From Gillisella vitis (GTDB taxonomy: Bacteria; Pseudomonadota; Alphaproteobacteria; Rhizobiales; Rhizobiaceae), in the NCBI GenBank assembly GCA_009744235.1, contig WPHV01000005.1, positions 283,054-347,053 on the forward strand: DNA of 64,000 bases. Direction: 5' to 3'. Of this stretch, positions 18,494 through 27,512 are shown one piece after another. Position numbers and translations under genes: made by a program. The notes under the pieces are model-generated. The model did not search any database, was not told the origin of the DNA, and saw only the letters and a list, made by a program, of their open reading frames with translations. Positions within the stretch are counted from its first letter, which is position 1. Every line of letters starts with the position of its first letter.

Positions 18494-19777
18494 ATGTGGC
18501 AAAGCCCGATTGCACCCGGCCTTTCCTGGTATCAGGCCACCGTGGGCGAACGCCCTGAATACGAACCGCTGGATGGTTCGACCACCACCGATGTCGCCAT
18601 TGTCGGCGGCGGCTATACCGGCTTGCAGGCGGCTTATACGCTGGCACGCGCCGGGGTCAGCGTGGTGCTGATCGAAGGCGGTCGGTTCGGTGATGGTGGC
18701 TCGGGGCGCAATGGCGGCCAGTTCGGCACCGGCCAGCGCGCCTGGCCGGAGGAGCTTGAAGCCGAATTTGGTTTTGAGCGCGCCAAGGCGCTGTTCGATA
18801 TGGCCGAACACGCCAAGCGCTATATTCTGGATTTTGCCCGCGAGCACCAGATCGACATGGAGTTCATGCCCGGCCAGCTGAATGTCGAGCACAAGCGCGG
18901 CAAGGACAAGGAGTATCGCAAGAGCGTCGAGATTGCCGCCACACGGTTCAATTATCCGCATATGCATTTCATGGACCGCGAGGAAACGGCGGCGCGGCTT
19001 GGCTCTTCCGCCTATTACTGCGGCATCCGCGACATCGGCACCGGCCATATCCATCCGCTGAAACTGCTGGTGGGATTGGCGAAGGTGGCGAAGAATGCCG
19101 GTGCCCGCCTGCATGAAATGACCAAGGCCACATCGATTGCCCAAAGCGGCGGCAGAACCATGATCGAAACGCCGAAAGGCACGATTACCGCCCGCCATGT
19201 GCTGATCGCCACCAATGCCTATATCGGCAATCTGGAGCCGGTGACGGCGGCCCATGTCATGCCGATCCGCTCCTTCATTGGTGCCACCGTGCCGCTCAAG
19301 GATTTTCCGGACATCCTGCCCGGCTCGGAAGCGGTCGCCGACAGCCGGTTCGTGGTGCGCTATTTCCGCAAGACCCGCGACGGGCAATTGCTGTTTGGCG
19401 GACGCGAGGCCTATACCGCCGACAGCCCGCGCGACATTTCCGACCATATCCGCCGCCAGATCACCGAGATCTATCCGGCCCTTGATGGCATCGAAATGAC
19501 CCATGCCTGGGGCGGCTCGGTCGGCATCACCATGAACCGCCAACCCTTTGCCCGCGAGGTCATGCCGGGGGTGATTTCCGTCGCGGGTTATTCCGGCCAT
19601 GGCGTGATGTTGTCAAACTATTGCGGTACGCTGTTTGCCAAATCGGTTCTGGGAGAAACCAGCGAGTTGGACCTGTTGAAGGAGTTAAAGGTTCCGGCTT
19701 TCCCAGGCGGGTCCCGGCTACGCTCGCCGCTTCTGTTCCTGGCGCTCAGCTGGTATGCCCTGCGCGACCGTTTTTGA
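18494..19777 (+). CDS. puuB: FAD-dependent amine oxidase, gamma-glutamylputrescine oxidase type
   Basis: Flavin oxidase of 427 residues of the DAO/PuuB (OrdL) family. It starts with 'MWQSPIAPGLSWYQATVGER', the typical PuuB N-terminus, and has the FAD motif 'VAIVGGGYTGLQAAYTLARA' near residue 35 and 'GSGRNGGQFGTGQR' near 75. The C-terminal 'AWGGSVGITMNRQPF...GYSGHGVMLSNY' region completes the flavin site. The ATG at 18494 is preceded by AAAGGAG, so the longer upstream frame is not used. It lies 70 bases behind the synthetase gene, clearly the same operon. It would oxidise gamma-glutamylputrescine to the aldehyde. The aldehyde dehydrogenase and hydrolase of the pathway (PuuC, PuuD) are not in this window. 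Confidence 0.87.
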   Translation: MWQSPIAPGLSWYQATVGERPEYEPLDGSTTTDVAIVGGGYTGLQAAYTLARAGVSVVLIEGGRFGDGGSGRNGGQFGTGQRAWPEELEAEFGFERAKALFDMAEHAKRYILDFAREHQIDMEFMPGQLNVEHKRGKDKEYRKSVEIAATRFNYPHMHFMDREETAARLGSSAYYCGIRDIGTGHIHPLKLLVGLAKVAKNAGARLHEMTKATSIAQSGGRTMIETPKGTITARHVLIATNAYIGNLEPVTAAHVMPIRSFIGATVPLKDFPDILPGSEAVADSRFVVRYFRKTRDGQLLFGGREAYTADSPRDISDHIRRQITEIYPALDGIEMTHAWGGSVGITMNRQPFAREVMPGVISVAGYSGHGVMLSNYCGTLFAKSVLGETSELDLLKELKVPAFPGGSRLRSPLLFLALSWYALRDRF

Positions 19778-19797
19778 AGGAACGCTATTCACGCTTT

Positions 19798-19846
19798 CGT
19801 TTTAGAAGGTGAAGCGTTTTAGAAAGGTGGGGCGTTTTAGAAACGC
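19798..19846. repeat. Three tandem copies of a 17-18 bp unit
   Basis: The unit CGTTTTAGAA(A)GGTGRRG occurs at 19798-19814 and 19815-19832, with a partial third copy at 19833-19845. The last copy also forms a small hairpin (GCGTTT-TAG-AAACGC). It lies between puuB and zwf and might serve as binding sites or a termination region. Confidence 0.65.
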
Positions 19847-19939
19847 TAGGACTGGCTTTTTTAAATCGATTGAATTATAACCCGATCCAACAGCCTTGCC
19901 CATCAGCCTAGCCGATGGCCATGAATGAGAGATGCCCGT

Positions 19940-21409
19940 ATGAGCAGCCAGATTATTCCTGTCGAACCCTTTGACTATGTCGTCTTTGGCGGCACCGGGG
20001 ATCTTGCCGAGCGCAAGCTTCTGCCGGCCCTTTATCACCGCCAGTTGGCCGGCCAGCTCACAGAGCCGACCCGGATCATCGGGGCGTCCCGCTCGCCGAT
20101 GACGGACGCGGAATACCGCGAATTCGCTCATAAGGCCCTGAAGGAATTTCTGAAGCCCGATGAATTGGAAGAGAGCCAGGTCAAGCGCTTTCTCGACAGG
20201 CTGCATTACGTCTCGGTCGATGCCAAGGCTGACAAGGGCTGGGATACGCTGAAAAAGCTGCTGGACACCGGCAAGGACATCGTACGCGCCTTCTATCTCG
20301 CCGTGTCCCCGTCGATTTTCGGCGATATTGCCGACAAGATCCGCGATCACAAGCTGATCACCAAATCCACCCGCATCGTGGTGGAAAAGCCGATCGGCCG
20401 CGATCTCGCCTCGGCGCAGGCGCTGAACGACACAATCGGCAAGGTGTTTAAGGAAGAGCAGATCTTCCGCATCGACCATTATCTCGGCAAGGAAACCGTG
20501 CAGAACCTGATGGCGCTGCGCTTTGCCAATGCGCTCTATGAGCCGCTGTGGAATTCCGCCCATATCGACCATGTGCAGATCACCGTGGCCGAATCCGTCG
20601 GGCTGGAAGGCCGCGTCACCTATTACGACAAGGCAGGCGCGTTGCGCGACATGGTGCAGAACCATATCCTGCAATTGCTCTGCCTCGTCGCCATGGAAGC
20701 CCCGTCCTCGATGAACTCAGAGGCGCTGCGCGACGAAAAGCTGAAAGTGCTGCGGGCGCTGAAGCCAATTGATGCCTCCAATGTCGAAAAAATGACCGTT
20801 CGCGGCCAGTACAAAGCCGGGGCTTCGGCAGGCGGTGCGGTCAAGGGTTACACGGAAGAGCTGGGCGACACATCCGACACGGAAACCTTCGTCGCCATCA
20901 AGGCCGAGATCAACAATTGGCGCTGGGCGGGCGTGCCGTTCTACCTGCGCACCGGCAAGCGTCTGGCGGGCCGCGTTTCGGAAATCGTCATCCAGTTCAA
21001 GCCGATCCCGCATTCGATCTTCGGCGATGTCGGCCGTATCGAGGCCAACCAGCTGGTCATTCGCCTGCAACCGGATGAGGGCGTCAAGCAATGGCTGATG
21101 ATCAAGGACCCAGGTCCGGGCGGCATGCGCCTGCGTCATGTGCCGCTGGATATGAGCTTTGCCGAATCCTTCGGCGTGCGCAATCCGGACGCCTATGAAC
21201 GGCTGCTGATGGACGTGATCCGCTCCAACCAGACGCTGTTCATGCGCCGCGACGAAGTGGAAGCGGCCTGGAACTGGGTCGATCCGATCCTGAAGAGCTG
21301 GGAAGAAATTGGCCAGCGGGCGCAGGGCTATACGTCCGGCACCTGGGGTCCGAGCCAGGCCATCGCGCTGATCGAGCGTGACGGTCGCACCTGGCACGAG
21401 AATGACTGA
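19940..21409 (+). CDS. zwf: Glucose-6-phosphate 1-dehydrogenase
   Basis: Oxidises glucose-6-phosphate to 6-phosphogluconolactone with NADP, the entry step of the Entner-Doudoroff and pentose-phosphate routes. The 489-residue protein has the coenzyme-binding motif 'VVFGGTGDLAERKLLPAL' near residue 13. The signature active-site sequence 'RIDHYLGKETVQNL' is near residue 175, and 'FYLRTGKRL' lies in the C-terminal domain. The ATG at 19940 is chosen because the upstream codons of the frame lack a ribosome-binding site. It is the first gene of the zwf-pgl-edd operon; pgl starts 13 bases behind its stop. The organisation is standard for Rhizobiaceae, which depend on Entner-Doudoroff glycolysis. Confidence 0.97.
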   Translation: MSSQIIPVEPFDYVVFGGTGDLAERKLLPALYHRQLAGQLTEPTRIIGASRSPMTDAEYREFAHKALKEFLKPDELEESQVKRFLDRLHYVSVDAKADKGWDTLKKLLDTGKDIVRAFYLAVSPSIFGDIADKIRDHKLITKSTRIVVEKPIGRDLASAQALNDTIGKVFKEEQIFRIDHYLGKETVQNLMALRFANALYEPLWNSAHIDHVQITVAESVGLEGRVTYYDKAGALRDMVQNHILQLLCLVAMEAPSSMNSEALRDEKLKVLRALKPIDASNVEKMTVRGQYKAGASAGGAVKGYTEELGDTSDTETFVAIKAEINNWRWAGVPFYLRTGKRLAGRVSEIVIQFKPIPHSIFGDVGRIEANQLVIRLQPDEGVKQWLMIKDPGPGGMRLRHVPLDMSFAESFGVRNPDAYERLLMDVIRSNQTLFMRRDEVEAAWNWVDPILKSWEEIGQRAQGYTSGTWGPSQAIALIERDGRTWHEND

Positions 21410-21422
21410 GGGCATTGGCATC

Positions 21423-22121
21423 ATGGCGCATACATTGCATAGCTTTGACACTGGCGCGGCGCTGGCAACAGCGCTGGCCGACCGTGTGGCCGCAGCGCTG
21501 ACGGAGGCAATTACCGCCTCCGGTGCAGCGTCGCTGGCCGTCTCCGGCGGGTCCACCCCCAAGGCCTTCTTCGAGGCGCTGTCGCAAAAGGCGCTGGACT
21601 GGGATAAGGTCTCGGTGACGCTGGTCGACGAGCGTTTCGTGCCTGAGGACAATCCCCGCTCCAACCATTTGCTGGTCGCCACGCATCTGTTGAAAAACCA
21701 GGCCGCCGAGGCCGAATTCGTGCCGCTCTATTCGCCGGAAGAGACCATCGAGGCTGCTGCTGCGGTGGCGAGCGACGCGGTGTCCGACCTCGGCACGCCA
21801 CTCGACGTGGTTATCCTCGGCATGGGAACCGATGGCCACACCGCCTCGTTCTTTCCCGGTGGCGACAATCTGGAAGACGCGCTTGATCTGACGCTTCCGC
21901 CCAGAGTGATCACCATGGAAGCGCCGGGTGCTGGCGAGCCACGGCTGACCCTGTCTTTTTCCAGTCTCGCCGATGCCGGTCTGCTGATCGTCCATATCGA
22001 AGGCGCGGAAAAACAGGCGGTGCTGGACAAGGCGCTGGCAGGCACGGACGAGACCGAAATGCCTGTTCGCGCCGTATTGGCCCGGGCCGAGACGCCTGTC
22101 GATATTTACTGGGCGCCCTGA
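21423..22121 (+). CDS. pgl: 6-phosphogluconolactonase
   Basis: Hydrolyses 6-phosphogluconolactone to 6-phosphogluconate in the cytosol. The 232-residue length fits the DevB/Pgl family. Family motifs are visible: 'LAVSGGSTPKAFFEAL' near residue 40, 'VTLVDERFVPEDNPRSNH' near 67 and 'VVILGMGTDGHTASFFPG' near 130, the last holding the catalytic-site histidine region. The ATG at 21423 follows a GAGGG-containing leader at the end of zwf. It is the second gene of the operon, between zwf and edd, so the three consecutive reactions are encoded in pathway order. Confidence 0.95.
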   Translation: MAHTLHSFDTGAALATALADRVAAALTEAITASGAASLAVSGGSTPKAFFEALSQKALDWDKVSVTLVDERFVPEDNPRSNHLLVATHLLKNQAAEAEFVPLYSPEETIEAAAAVASDAVSDLGTPLDVVILGMGTDGHTASFFPGGDNLEDALDLTLPPRVITMEAPGAGEPRLTLSFSSLADAGLLIVHIEGAEKQAVLDKALAGTDETEMPVRAVLARAETPVDIYWAP

Positions 22122-22264
22122 TCTCGATCAGAACGCCCTGATAGCCAGGCTGGTATCAAAAGCGATGCGGCCTTGACGAACGAGGCCCAATAGCGCGGGC
22201 GACCGCAGCGCTTTAACAAGCGCCAAGGTCGCCGCCCCTGCCCTTTTCAGGAAGGATGCTTTCC

Positions 22265-24082
22265 ATGAGTGCCGATCACCGTATCGAAACCATCACCAAG
22301 CGCATTGTCGAGCGCTCCAAGCCGACCCGCGAAGCCTATCTGGATCGCGTTCGCCGGGCCGCTGGCAAGGGCGTGAACCGTGGCTCTTTAGCCTGTGGCA
22401 ATCTCGCCCATGGCTTTGCGGTCTGTTCCCCCGGGGACAAGGCCGCACTTGCTGGCGACACCGTCCCCAATCTCGGTATCATCACCGCCTATAACGATAT
22501 GCTCTCGGCGCATCAGCCGTTTGAGACCTATCCGTCCCTGATCCGTCAGGCGGCCAGCGAAGTGGGCGGCGTCGCACAGGTGGCAGGCGGCGTACCCGCC
22601 ATGTGCGATGGCGTCACACAGGGCCAGCCCGGCATGGAGCTTTCGCTGTTTTCCCGCGATGTGATCGCCATGGCGGCTGGCATCGGCCTGTCGCATAACA
22701 TGTTCGACGCGGCGGTGTTTCTCGGCGTCTGCGACAAGATCGTCCCCGGCCTGATGATTGCTGCGTTGACATTCGGTCATCTCCCTTCCGTGTTTATTCC
22801 GGCCGGGCCGATGACCACGGGCCTGCCGAATGACGAAAAGACCCGGATTCGCCAGCTCTATGCCGAGGGCAAGGTGGGCCGGGCCGAATTGCTGGAAGCC
22901 GAATCCAAATCCTATCACGGACCCGGCACCTGTACCTTCTACGGCACCGCCAATTCCAACCAGATGCTGATGGAAATCATGGGCTTTCACATGCCCGGTG
23001 CCTCCTTCATCAATCCCGGCACGCCGCTGCGCGATGCGTTGACCCGTGAAGCCACCAAGCGGGCGCTGGCGATTACCGCGCTTGGCAATGACTATACGCC
23101 GTCAGGCGAGATGATCGACGAGCGCTCCATCGTCAATGGCGTGGTCGGCCTGCATGCCACGGGCGGCTCCACCAATCACACCATGCACCTGATCGCCATG
23201 GCCCGTGCGGCGGGCATTCTGCTCAGCTGGCAGGATATTTCCGACCTCTCCGACATCATTCCGCTTCTCGCCCGCGTCTATCCGAACGGATCTGCGGATG
23301 TGAACCATTTTCACGCCGCCGGTGGCATGGGCTTTCTGATCAAGCAATTGCTGCGCGCCGGATTCGTCCATGATGATGTGCGCACCGTCTATGGCCAGGG
23401 GCTTGCCGCCTATACGATCGAGCCGCATCTGAACGCCGACGGCACCGTAGACCGCCAGCCCTCGCCCGAAGAGAGCGCCGATCCGAAAGTGTTGTCGCGG
23501 ATCGAAGCACCGTTCCAGGCGAATGGCGGCTTGAAAATGCTGACCGGCAATATGGGCAAGGCGGTGATCAAGATTTCCGCCGTCAAGCCGGAGCGCCACA
23601 TCGTCGAGGCACCTGCCATGGTGTTCCACAGCCAGCAGGACATGCAGGATGCCTTCAAGGCCGGCAAGATGAACCGCGACTTCATTGCCGTGGTGCGTTT
23701 CCAGGGGCCGAAAGCCAATGGCATGCCGGAACTGCACAAACTGACCCCGTCGCTTGGCGTGCTTCAGGACCGTGGCCTCAAGGTGGCGCTGGTGACGGAC
23801 GGACGCATGTCCGGCGCGTCTGGCAAGGTGCCAGCCGCCATTCACGTCACGCCGGAAGCCGTCGATGGCGGGCCAATTGCCAAGATCCGCGATGGCGACA
23901 TGATCCGTCTCGATGCCGTGGCCGGAACGCTGGAAGTGCTTGTCGATGCCGCGGAATTTGCCGGTCGCAGCCCTGAAGTCATCGACTTGGCGGATAATGA
24001 CTTCGGCATGGGACGTGAACTGTTTGCCCCGCTGCGCCGGATTGCAGGCCCCGCAGACCAGGGTGCCAGCGTGCTGTTCTAG
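22265..24082 (+). CDS. edd: Phosphogluconate dehydratase
   Basis: Dehydrates 6-phosphogluconate to 2-keto-3-deoxy-6-phosphogluconate, the committed Entner-Doudoroff step. The 605-residue IlvD/Edd-family protein carries an iron-sulphur cluster. The cysteine motifs are in '[17 protein letters not shown]', '[11 protein letters not shown]' and '[17 protein letters not shown]'. '[23 protein letters not shown]' near residue 520 is the C-terminal signature. The ATG at 22265 has AGGAAGG upstream; the frame also contains an ATG three codons earlier. It lies 143 bases behind pgl and most likely shares its transcript. The aldolase gene eda is not in the window. Confidence 0.96.
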   Translation: MSADHRIETITKRIVERSKPTREAYLDRVRRAAGKGVNRGSLACGNLAHGFAVCSPGDKAALAGDTVPNLGIITAYNDMLSAHQPFETYPSLIRQAASEVGGVAQVAGGVPAMCDGVTQGQPGMELSLFSRDVIAMAAGIGLSHNMFDAAVFLGVCDKIVPGLMIAALTFGHLPSVFIPAGPMTTGLPNDEKTRIRQLYAEGKVGRAELLEAESKSYHGPGTCTFYGTANSNQMLMEIMGFHMPGASFINPGTPLRDALTREATKRALAITALGNDYTPSGEMIDERSIVNGVVGLHATGGSTNHTMHLIAMARAAGILLSWQDISDLSDIIPLLARVYPNGSADVNHFHAAGGMGFLIKQLLRAGFVHDDVRTVYGQGLAAYTIEPHLNADGTVDRQPSPEESADPKVLSRIEAPFQANGGLKMLTGNMGKAVIKISAVKPERHIVEAPAMVFHSQQDMQDAFKAGKMNRDFIAVVRFQGPKANGMPELHKLTPSLGVLQDRGLKVALVTDGRMSGASGKVPAAIHVTPEAVDGGPIAKIRDGDMIRLDAVAGTLEVLVDAAEFAGRSPEVIDLADNDFGMGRELFAPLRRIAGPADQGASVLF

Positions 24083-24130
24083 AGTTTGCCTTAGGAAAAG
24101 TGGAAACCAGTTTTTCCGAAAACAAGAGAC

Positions 24131-24234
24131 GTTACAGCGCCGTGCGTTTTATAAAACGCACGGCGCTGTAACGCTTTAAATCTGCTGCATAATTTTCTCC
24201 TTAATCGATTCCAATTTAAGGAATTATGCAGCAG
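24131..24234. repeat. Composite palindromic repeat, copy 1
   Basis: Two adjacent stem-loops. The first (24131-24172) is a perfect 42-base palindrome beginning GTTACAGCGCCGTGCG. The second (24182-24234) has the 13-base arms CTGCTGCATAATT and AATTATGCAGCAG, with CTCCTTAA/TTTAAGG inside. The same two-part element recurs at 27395-27499. The 48 bases before it ('GGAAAAGTGGAAACCAGTTT') look like a further part of a rhizobial mosaic repeat. It lies directly behind edd and probably also ends that transcript. Confidence 0.85.
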
Positions 24235-25037
24235 CCATCATCGCGAATAGCATTCAGAAGCGATGACCCTGTGGGCGAAAATCATGGGAGCATGACCGGC
24301 GAACTCGACCGGCATCACAGTCAAGCCTTGTTGTACGTCAAGTTTATGATGCCGACCAGAGTTGTCTAAGGACGCACTCATAGCATCATGTTCTCTAGGT
24401 CAAATGAATTCACAACCCTAGGTGATTTTCACGGGCAGCCGATTCAACCAATGATGATATATGCAATGCTGCTCTTGGCAAAGAGCCATGGCTATTGCGA
24501 TGCAACTGCGCCCACAACAATGCGAGGGCGTTACTGCTACCTATATTATACGAAAGCTCAAAGATGCGCTGCATCCTCTCGTTGAAAACACTAAATATCT
24601 CATATTCAAAATATACTAGATTTATTCGCATATGCAACACGCGGCCCGACTTCTAAAATTGTTTTTAATACGTAAATCATTTTTATCTCAACTTTAGTTT
24701 TCAATCGATAATTGAATATAAAAATAGCTATTCTTTTCTAAGCTTCACATTTTATTTTTGTGTTTTCATTATTCATAAATTTTTAGTTTTTTTATTAGAT
24801 AATTATAAGTAAATACAAATACTCTCCAGTCACACTACCAGATTCGATTTCATCCCATATTCCAGACCGGGACGAAAATGACAGTATTTCTATTTATCGA
24901 GCGGTTTTACTTGCCGATAAATCTCGACGGCTGACTGCTTCACAATTATTTAATTTCTTTTTCTCTACATTAGTTTTTATTAATTTACAGTGCAAAATGA
25001 CGGAAAATGCTCTTGAAACAAACGAGGACACTGAGCC
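24235..25037. other. AT-rich intergenic region upstream of chemoreceptor gene
   Basis: About 800 bases without a convincing gene. From ~24590 to 25010 it is strikingly AT-rich compared with the rest of the window, with many A and T runs. Two short ORFs exist but are weakly supported: one on the minus strand (24238-24381, 47 codons, 'MSASLDNSGRHHKLDVQ...') and one on the plus strand (24388-24585). A small stem TTTATCG/CGATAAA lies at 24893-24921. It presumably contains the chemoreceptor promoter and a long leader; the composition suggests acquired or unselected DNA. Confidence 0.6.
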
Positions 25038-27260
25038 ATGCTTGACAATATGAAACTCAACCACAAGATCTATGGTGGTTTTGGCATCATCATTGCCATA
25101 CTCATTACAATTGCAGGGATGTCGGTGTACTCGAACACCGGCAATCAATCCGATTTCTCGGATTATCGCAGTATTGCCCGGCTGACCAATGAAGCGGGCC
25201 GCGTGCAGGCAAACATGCTGGAGGCCCGGCTGGCCTTCACGAAATATCAAACCACCCAGTCTGCCGAGAATCTTACCGCTTTTGATAGGCGCCTGGCCAC
25301 CGTCAAGGAGAGCGCCGTCACGCTCGCAGGCATGGCGCGCACAGATGTGGAAAAGACTGCGACTTCAGGGTTTACGACCGCAGTTTCAGATTATGAAAAT
25401 GGCTTCAAAGCCGTGGTCGCCGCACAAACGGAACGCGACAAACTTGTAGATGAAAGCCTCGATGTCATCGGGCCGAAGCTCCAGAAATCCATGAATGACA
25501 TTCTTGCTGATTTTGACAGGACTGGCAACACCGAGGCGGCCTATGAAGCCAGCGTGTTCCAAACCTCGACATTTGTCATGCGCTTGGCCACTGCAAAATA
25601 CCTGTTGAACAACGAAACCAAGGATTTTGAAAATGCGCTGGCGGCAGGCCAGGATGCATTGGCCAACAGCAGCGCCGTTACCGCCGCCATTACCAGCCCG
25701 GACCGCCTCCAGCAGTTCAAGGCCAGTTTGGATGATCTCAACACCTATATCGGTGACTTGAAAAAGACCCAGGCGGTCATCACCAAGCGCAATGCCGTCA
25801 TCACCGATGTCATGAACGTCGTTGGTCCAAAACTGGGCAAGGAAACCGAGGATTTGAAACTGATCCTGAAGAAGGAGCAGGACACGCTCGGCCCTCGCAT
25901 CGATGAGACAATGCGCGATTCGATCACCACCGCCATTATTGTCGCCGCACTCGCCCTGATCCTCGCCTCCGTGCTGGCTTTCATAATCGCCCGCAGCATC
26001 AGCCGCCCGATTTTTGCGATCACCTCGGCCATGGGCAAGCTGGCCGACAACCAACTGGAAACCGATATTCCGGGCCTCGCATACGATAACGAGGTTGGGC
26101 TGATGGCCAAGGCCGTCAATGTCTTCAAGCAGAATGCCATCAAAATTCGCCAGCTGGCCGCCCAGGAAGCTGCCTTGCAGCAGAAAAATGCCGATCTGCA
26201 ATCCGATATTGCCACAGTCGTCTCAGCAGCGGTCGCCGGTAATTTCACCAGCCGCATTACCAAGCACTACGACAATCCGGATCTGGACGCCTTTGCCCAT
26301 AACGTCAACACGCTGGTCGACTCCGTGGATAAGGGCATAGCAGAGACCAGGCGCGTCGTGTCCGCCCTTTCCAATGGCGACCTGACGGAAGCCATGAACG
26401 GCAAATATCAAGGTGTGTTTGCCGAACTGCAAACCAATGTCAATGACACCATGACCAAGCTGCGGCTGCTGATGGAACAGGTGCGCCAATCCGCAGATGT
26501 CATCAACGGCGGCGCCGACGAAATCCGCCAGGCCTCCAACGATCTGTCTCGGCGGACAGAGACCCAGGCGGCCTCGCTGGAAGAGACTTCGTCGGCCCTG
26601 GAAGAAATCACCGTAGCGGTCAAAACCTCGACCGAGCGGGCGCAGGAATCCAGCAAAATGGTCTCTGAAGCCCGTCATTTTGCCGAGCAATCCGCAAATG
26701 TCGTCCAGGACGCGACAGCCGCCATGAGCCGTATCGAGCAAGCCTCCAACGAAATCACCCAGATCATCAATGTGATTGACGAGATTGCTTTCCAAACCAA
26801 CCTTCTGGCCCTGAACGCCGGGGTTGAGGCTGCCCGCGCTGGCGAGGCCGGCAAGGGCTTTGCGGTTGTCGCGCAGGAAGTCCGCGAACTGGCGCAGCGG
26901 TCGGCCACCGCTGCCAAGGACATCAAGGCGCTGATTACCAAATCGTCGAATGAAGTGGAAACAGGCGTGAGGCTGGTCACCGGCACCGGGGAAGCGCTGA
27001 AGGAAATCCAGCAAAAGGTCATCGGCATTTCCACCCAGGTCACCTCGATTGCCACGGCTGCCAACGAGCAATCGACCGGTCTCAGCGAGGTCAATACCGC
27101 CGTCAACCAGATGGACCAGATGACCCAGCAAAACGCCGCCATGGTCGAGGAAGCTGCTGCCAGCACATCGAAACTGGCCGAGGAAACCGTCAACCTGCTC
27201 AACCTGATCTCGCAGTTCAGGGTCCACAAGGCCGACCAGGGCATGCGGCGCGCCGCCTGA
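25038..27260 (+). CDS. Methyl-accepting chemotaxis protein (740 residues)
   Basis: Transmembrane chemoreceptor. Helix 1 ('[20 protein letters not shown]', ~residues 12-31) and helix 2 ('[20 protein letters not shown]', ~295-320) border a ~260-residue helical periplasmic sensor. A HAMP domain follows ('[20 protein letters not shown]'), then a second HAMP-like segment near 395-450. The signalling domain has the conserved hairpin tip around '[20 protein letters not shown]' near residue 590. No CheR-binding pentapeptide is visible at the C-terminus ('DQGMRRAA'). The start is the ATG at 25038, with GAGGACACTGAG upstream. It is monocistronic and flanked on both sides by copies of the composite repeat. 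The ligand is unknown. Confidence 0.94.
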   Translation: MLDNMKLNHKIYGGFGIIIAILITIAGMSVYSNTGNQSDFSDYRSIARLTNEAGRVQANMLEARLAFTKYQTTQSAENLTAFDRRLATVKESAVTLAGMARTDVEKTATSGFTTAVSDYENGFKAVVAAQTERDKLVDESLDVIGPKLQKSMNDILADFDRTGNTEAAYEASVFQTSTFVMRLATAKYLLNNETKDFENALAAGQDALANSSAVTAAITSPDRLQQFKASLDDLNTYIGDLKKTQAVITKRNAVITDVMNVVGPKLGKETEDLKLILKKEQDTLGPRIDETMRDSITTAIIVAALALILASVLAFIIARSISRPIFAITSAMGKLADNQLETDIPGLAYDNEVGLMAKAVNVFKQNAIKIRQLAAQEAALQQKNADLQSDIATVVSAAVAGNFTSRITKHYDNPDLDAFAHNVNTLVDSVDKGIAETRRVVSALSNGDLTEAMNGKYQGVFAELQTNVNDTMTKLRLLMEQVRQSADVINGGADEIRQASNDLSRRTETQAASLEETSSALEEITVAVKTSTERAQESSKMVSEARHFAEQSANVVQDATAAMSRIEQASNEITQIINVIDEIAFQTNLLALNAGVEAARAGEAGKGFAVVAQEVRELAQRSATAAKDIKALITKSSNEVETGVRLVTGTGEALKEIQQKVIGISTQVTSIATAANEQSTGLSEVNTAVNQMDQMTQQNAAMVEEAAASTSKLAEETVNLLNLISQFRVHKADQGMRRAA

Positions 27261-27285
27261 TCAGGAGATATGTTTCAGAGGATAT

Positions 27286-27310
27286 GCCGGGGGGACAAGC
27301 GCTCCCCGGC
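27286..27310 (+). terminator. Hairpin downstream of the chemoreceptor gene
   Basis: GCCGGGG (27286-27292) pairs with CCCCGGC (27304-27310), 26 bases after the stop codon. The T-run expected of a full intrinsic terminator is not adjacent (TTTTTTTT occurs only ~40 bases further), so termination strength is uncertain. Confidence 0.5.
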
Positions 27311-27394
27311 TATTCCAATGGAATAAACGCCCTTCACACCTCCGGTTTTTTTTAATTTACCTTTGTGCCAGCTCCTATAAAACGGACCCCAGAC

Positions 27395-27499
27395 GTTACA
27401 GGGTCGCACGCCTTCCCAACGATACGATGCTGTAACACATTAAATTTTCTGCATAATTTCCTCCTTAAATCGATTTCGACTGAAGGAGTTATGCAGTAG
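27395..27499. repeat. Composite palindromic repeat, copy 2
   Basis: Same arrangement and orientation as copy 1. GTTACAG...CTGTAAC spans 27395-27436 with exactly the same 42-base length but a diverged interior. After a short spacer comes the CTGCATAATTTCCTCC...GGAGTTATGCAG stem-loop (27449-27499). It ends 14 bases before the GTG start of the carrier gene at 27513. Confidence 0.8.
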
Positions 27500-27512
27500 A
27501 CAGGAGTTCATA

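Noticed and set aside
18383-19600. 405-codon minus-strand frame opposite puuB
   Set aside because: Antisense to a well-supported oxidase gene with its own ribosome-binding site and motifs.
24388-24585. Plus-strand 65-codon ORF in the AT-rich gap
   Set aside because: No ribosome-binding site and no recognisable or protein-like composition.
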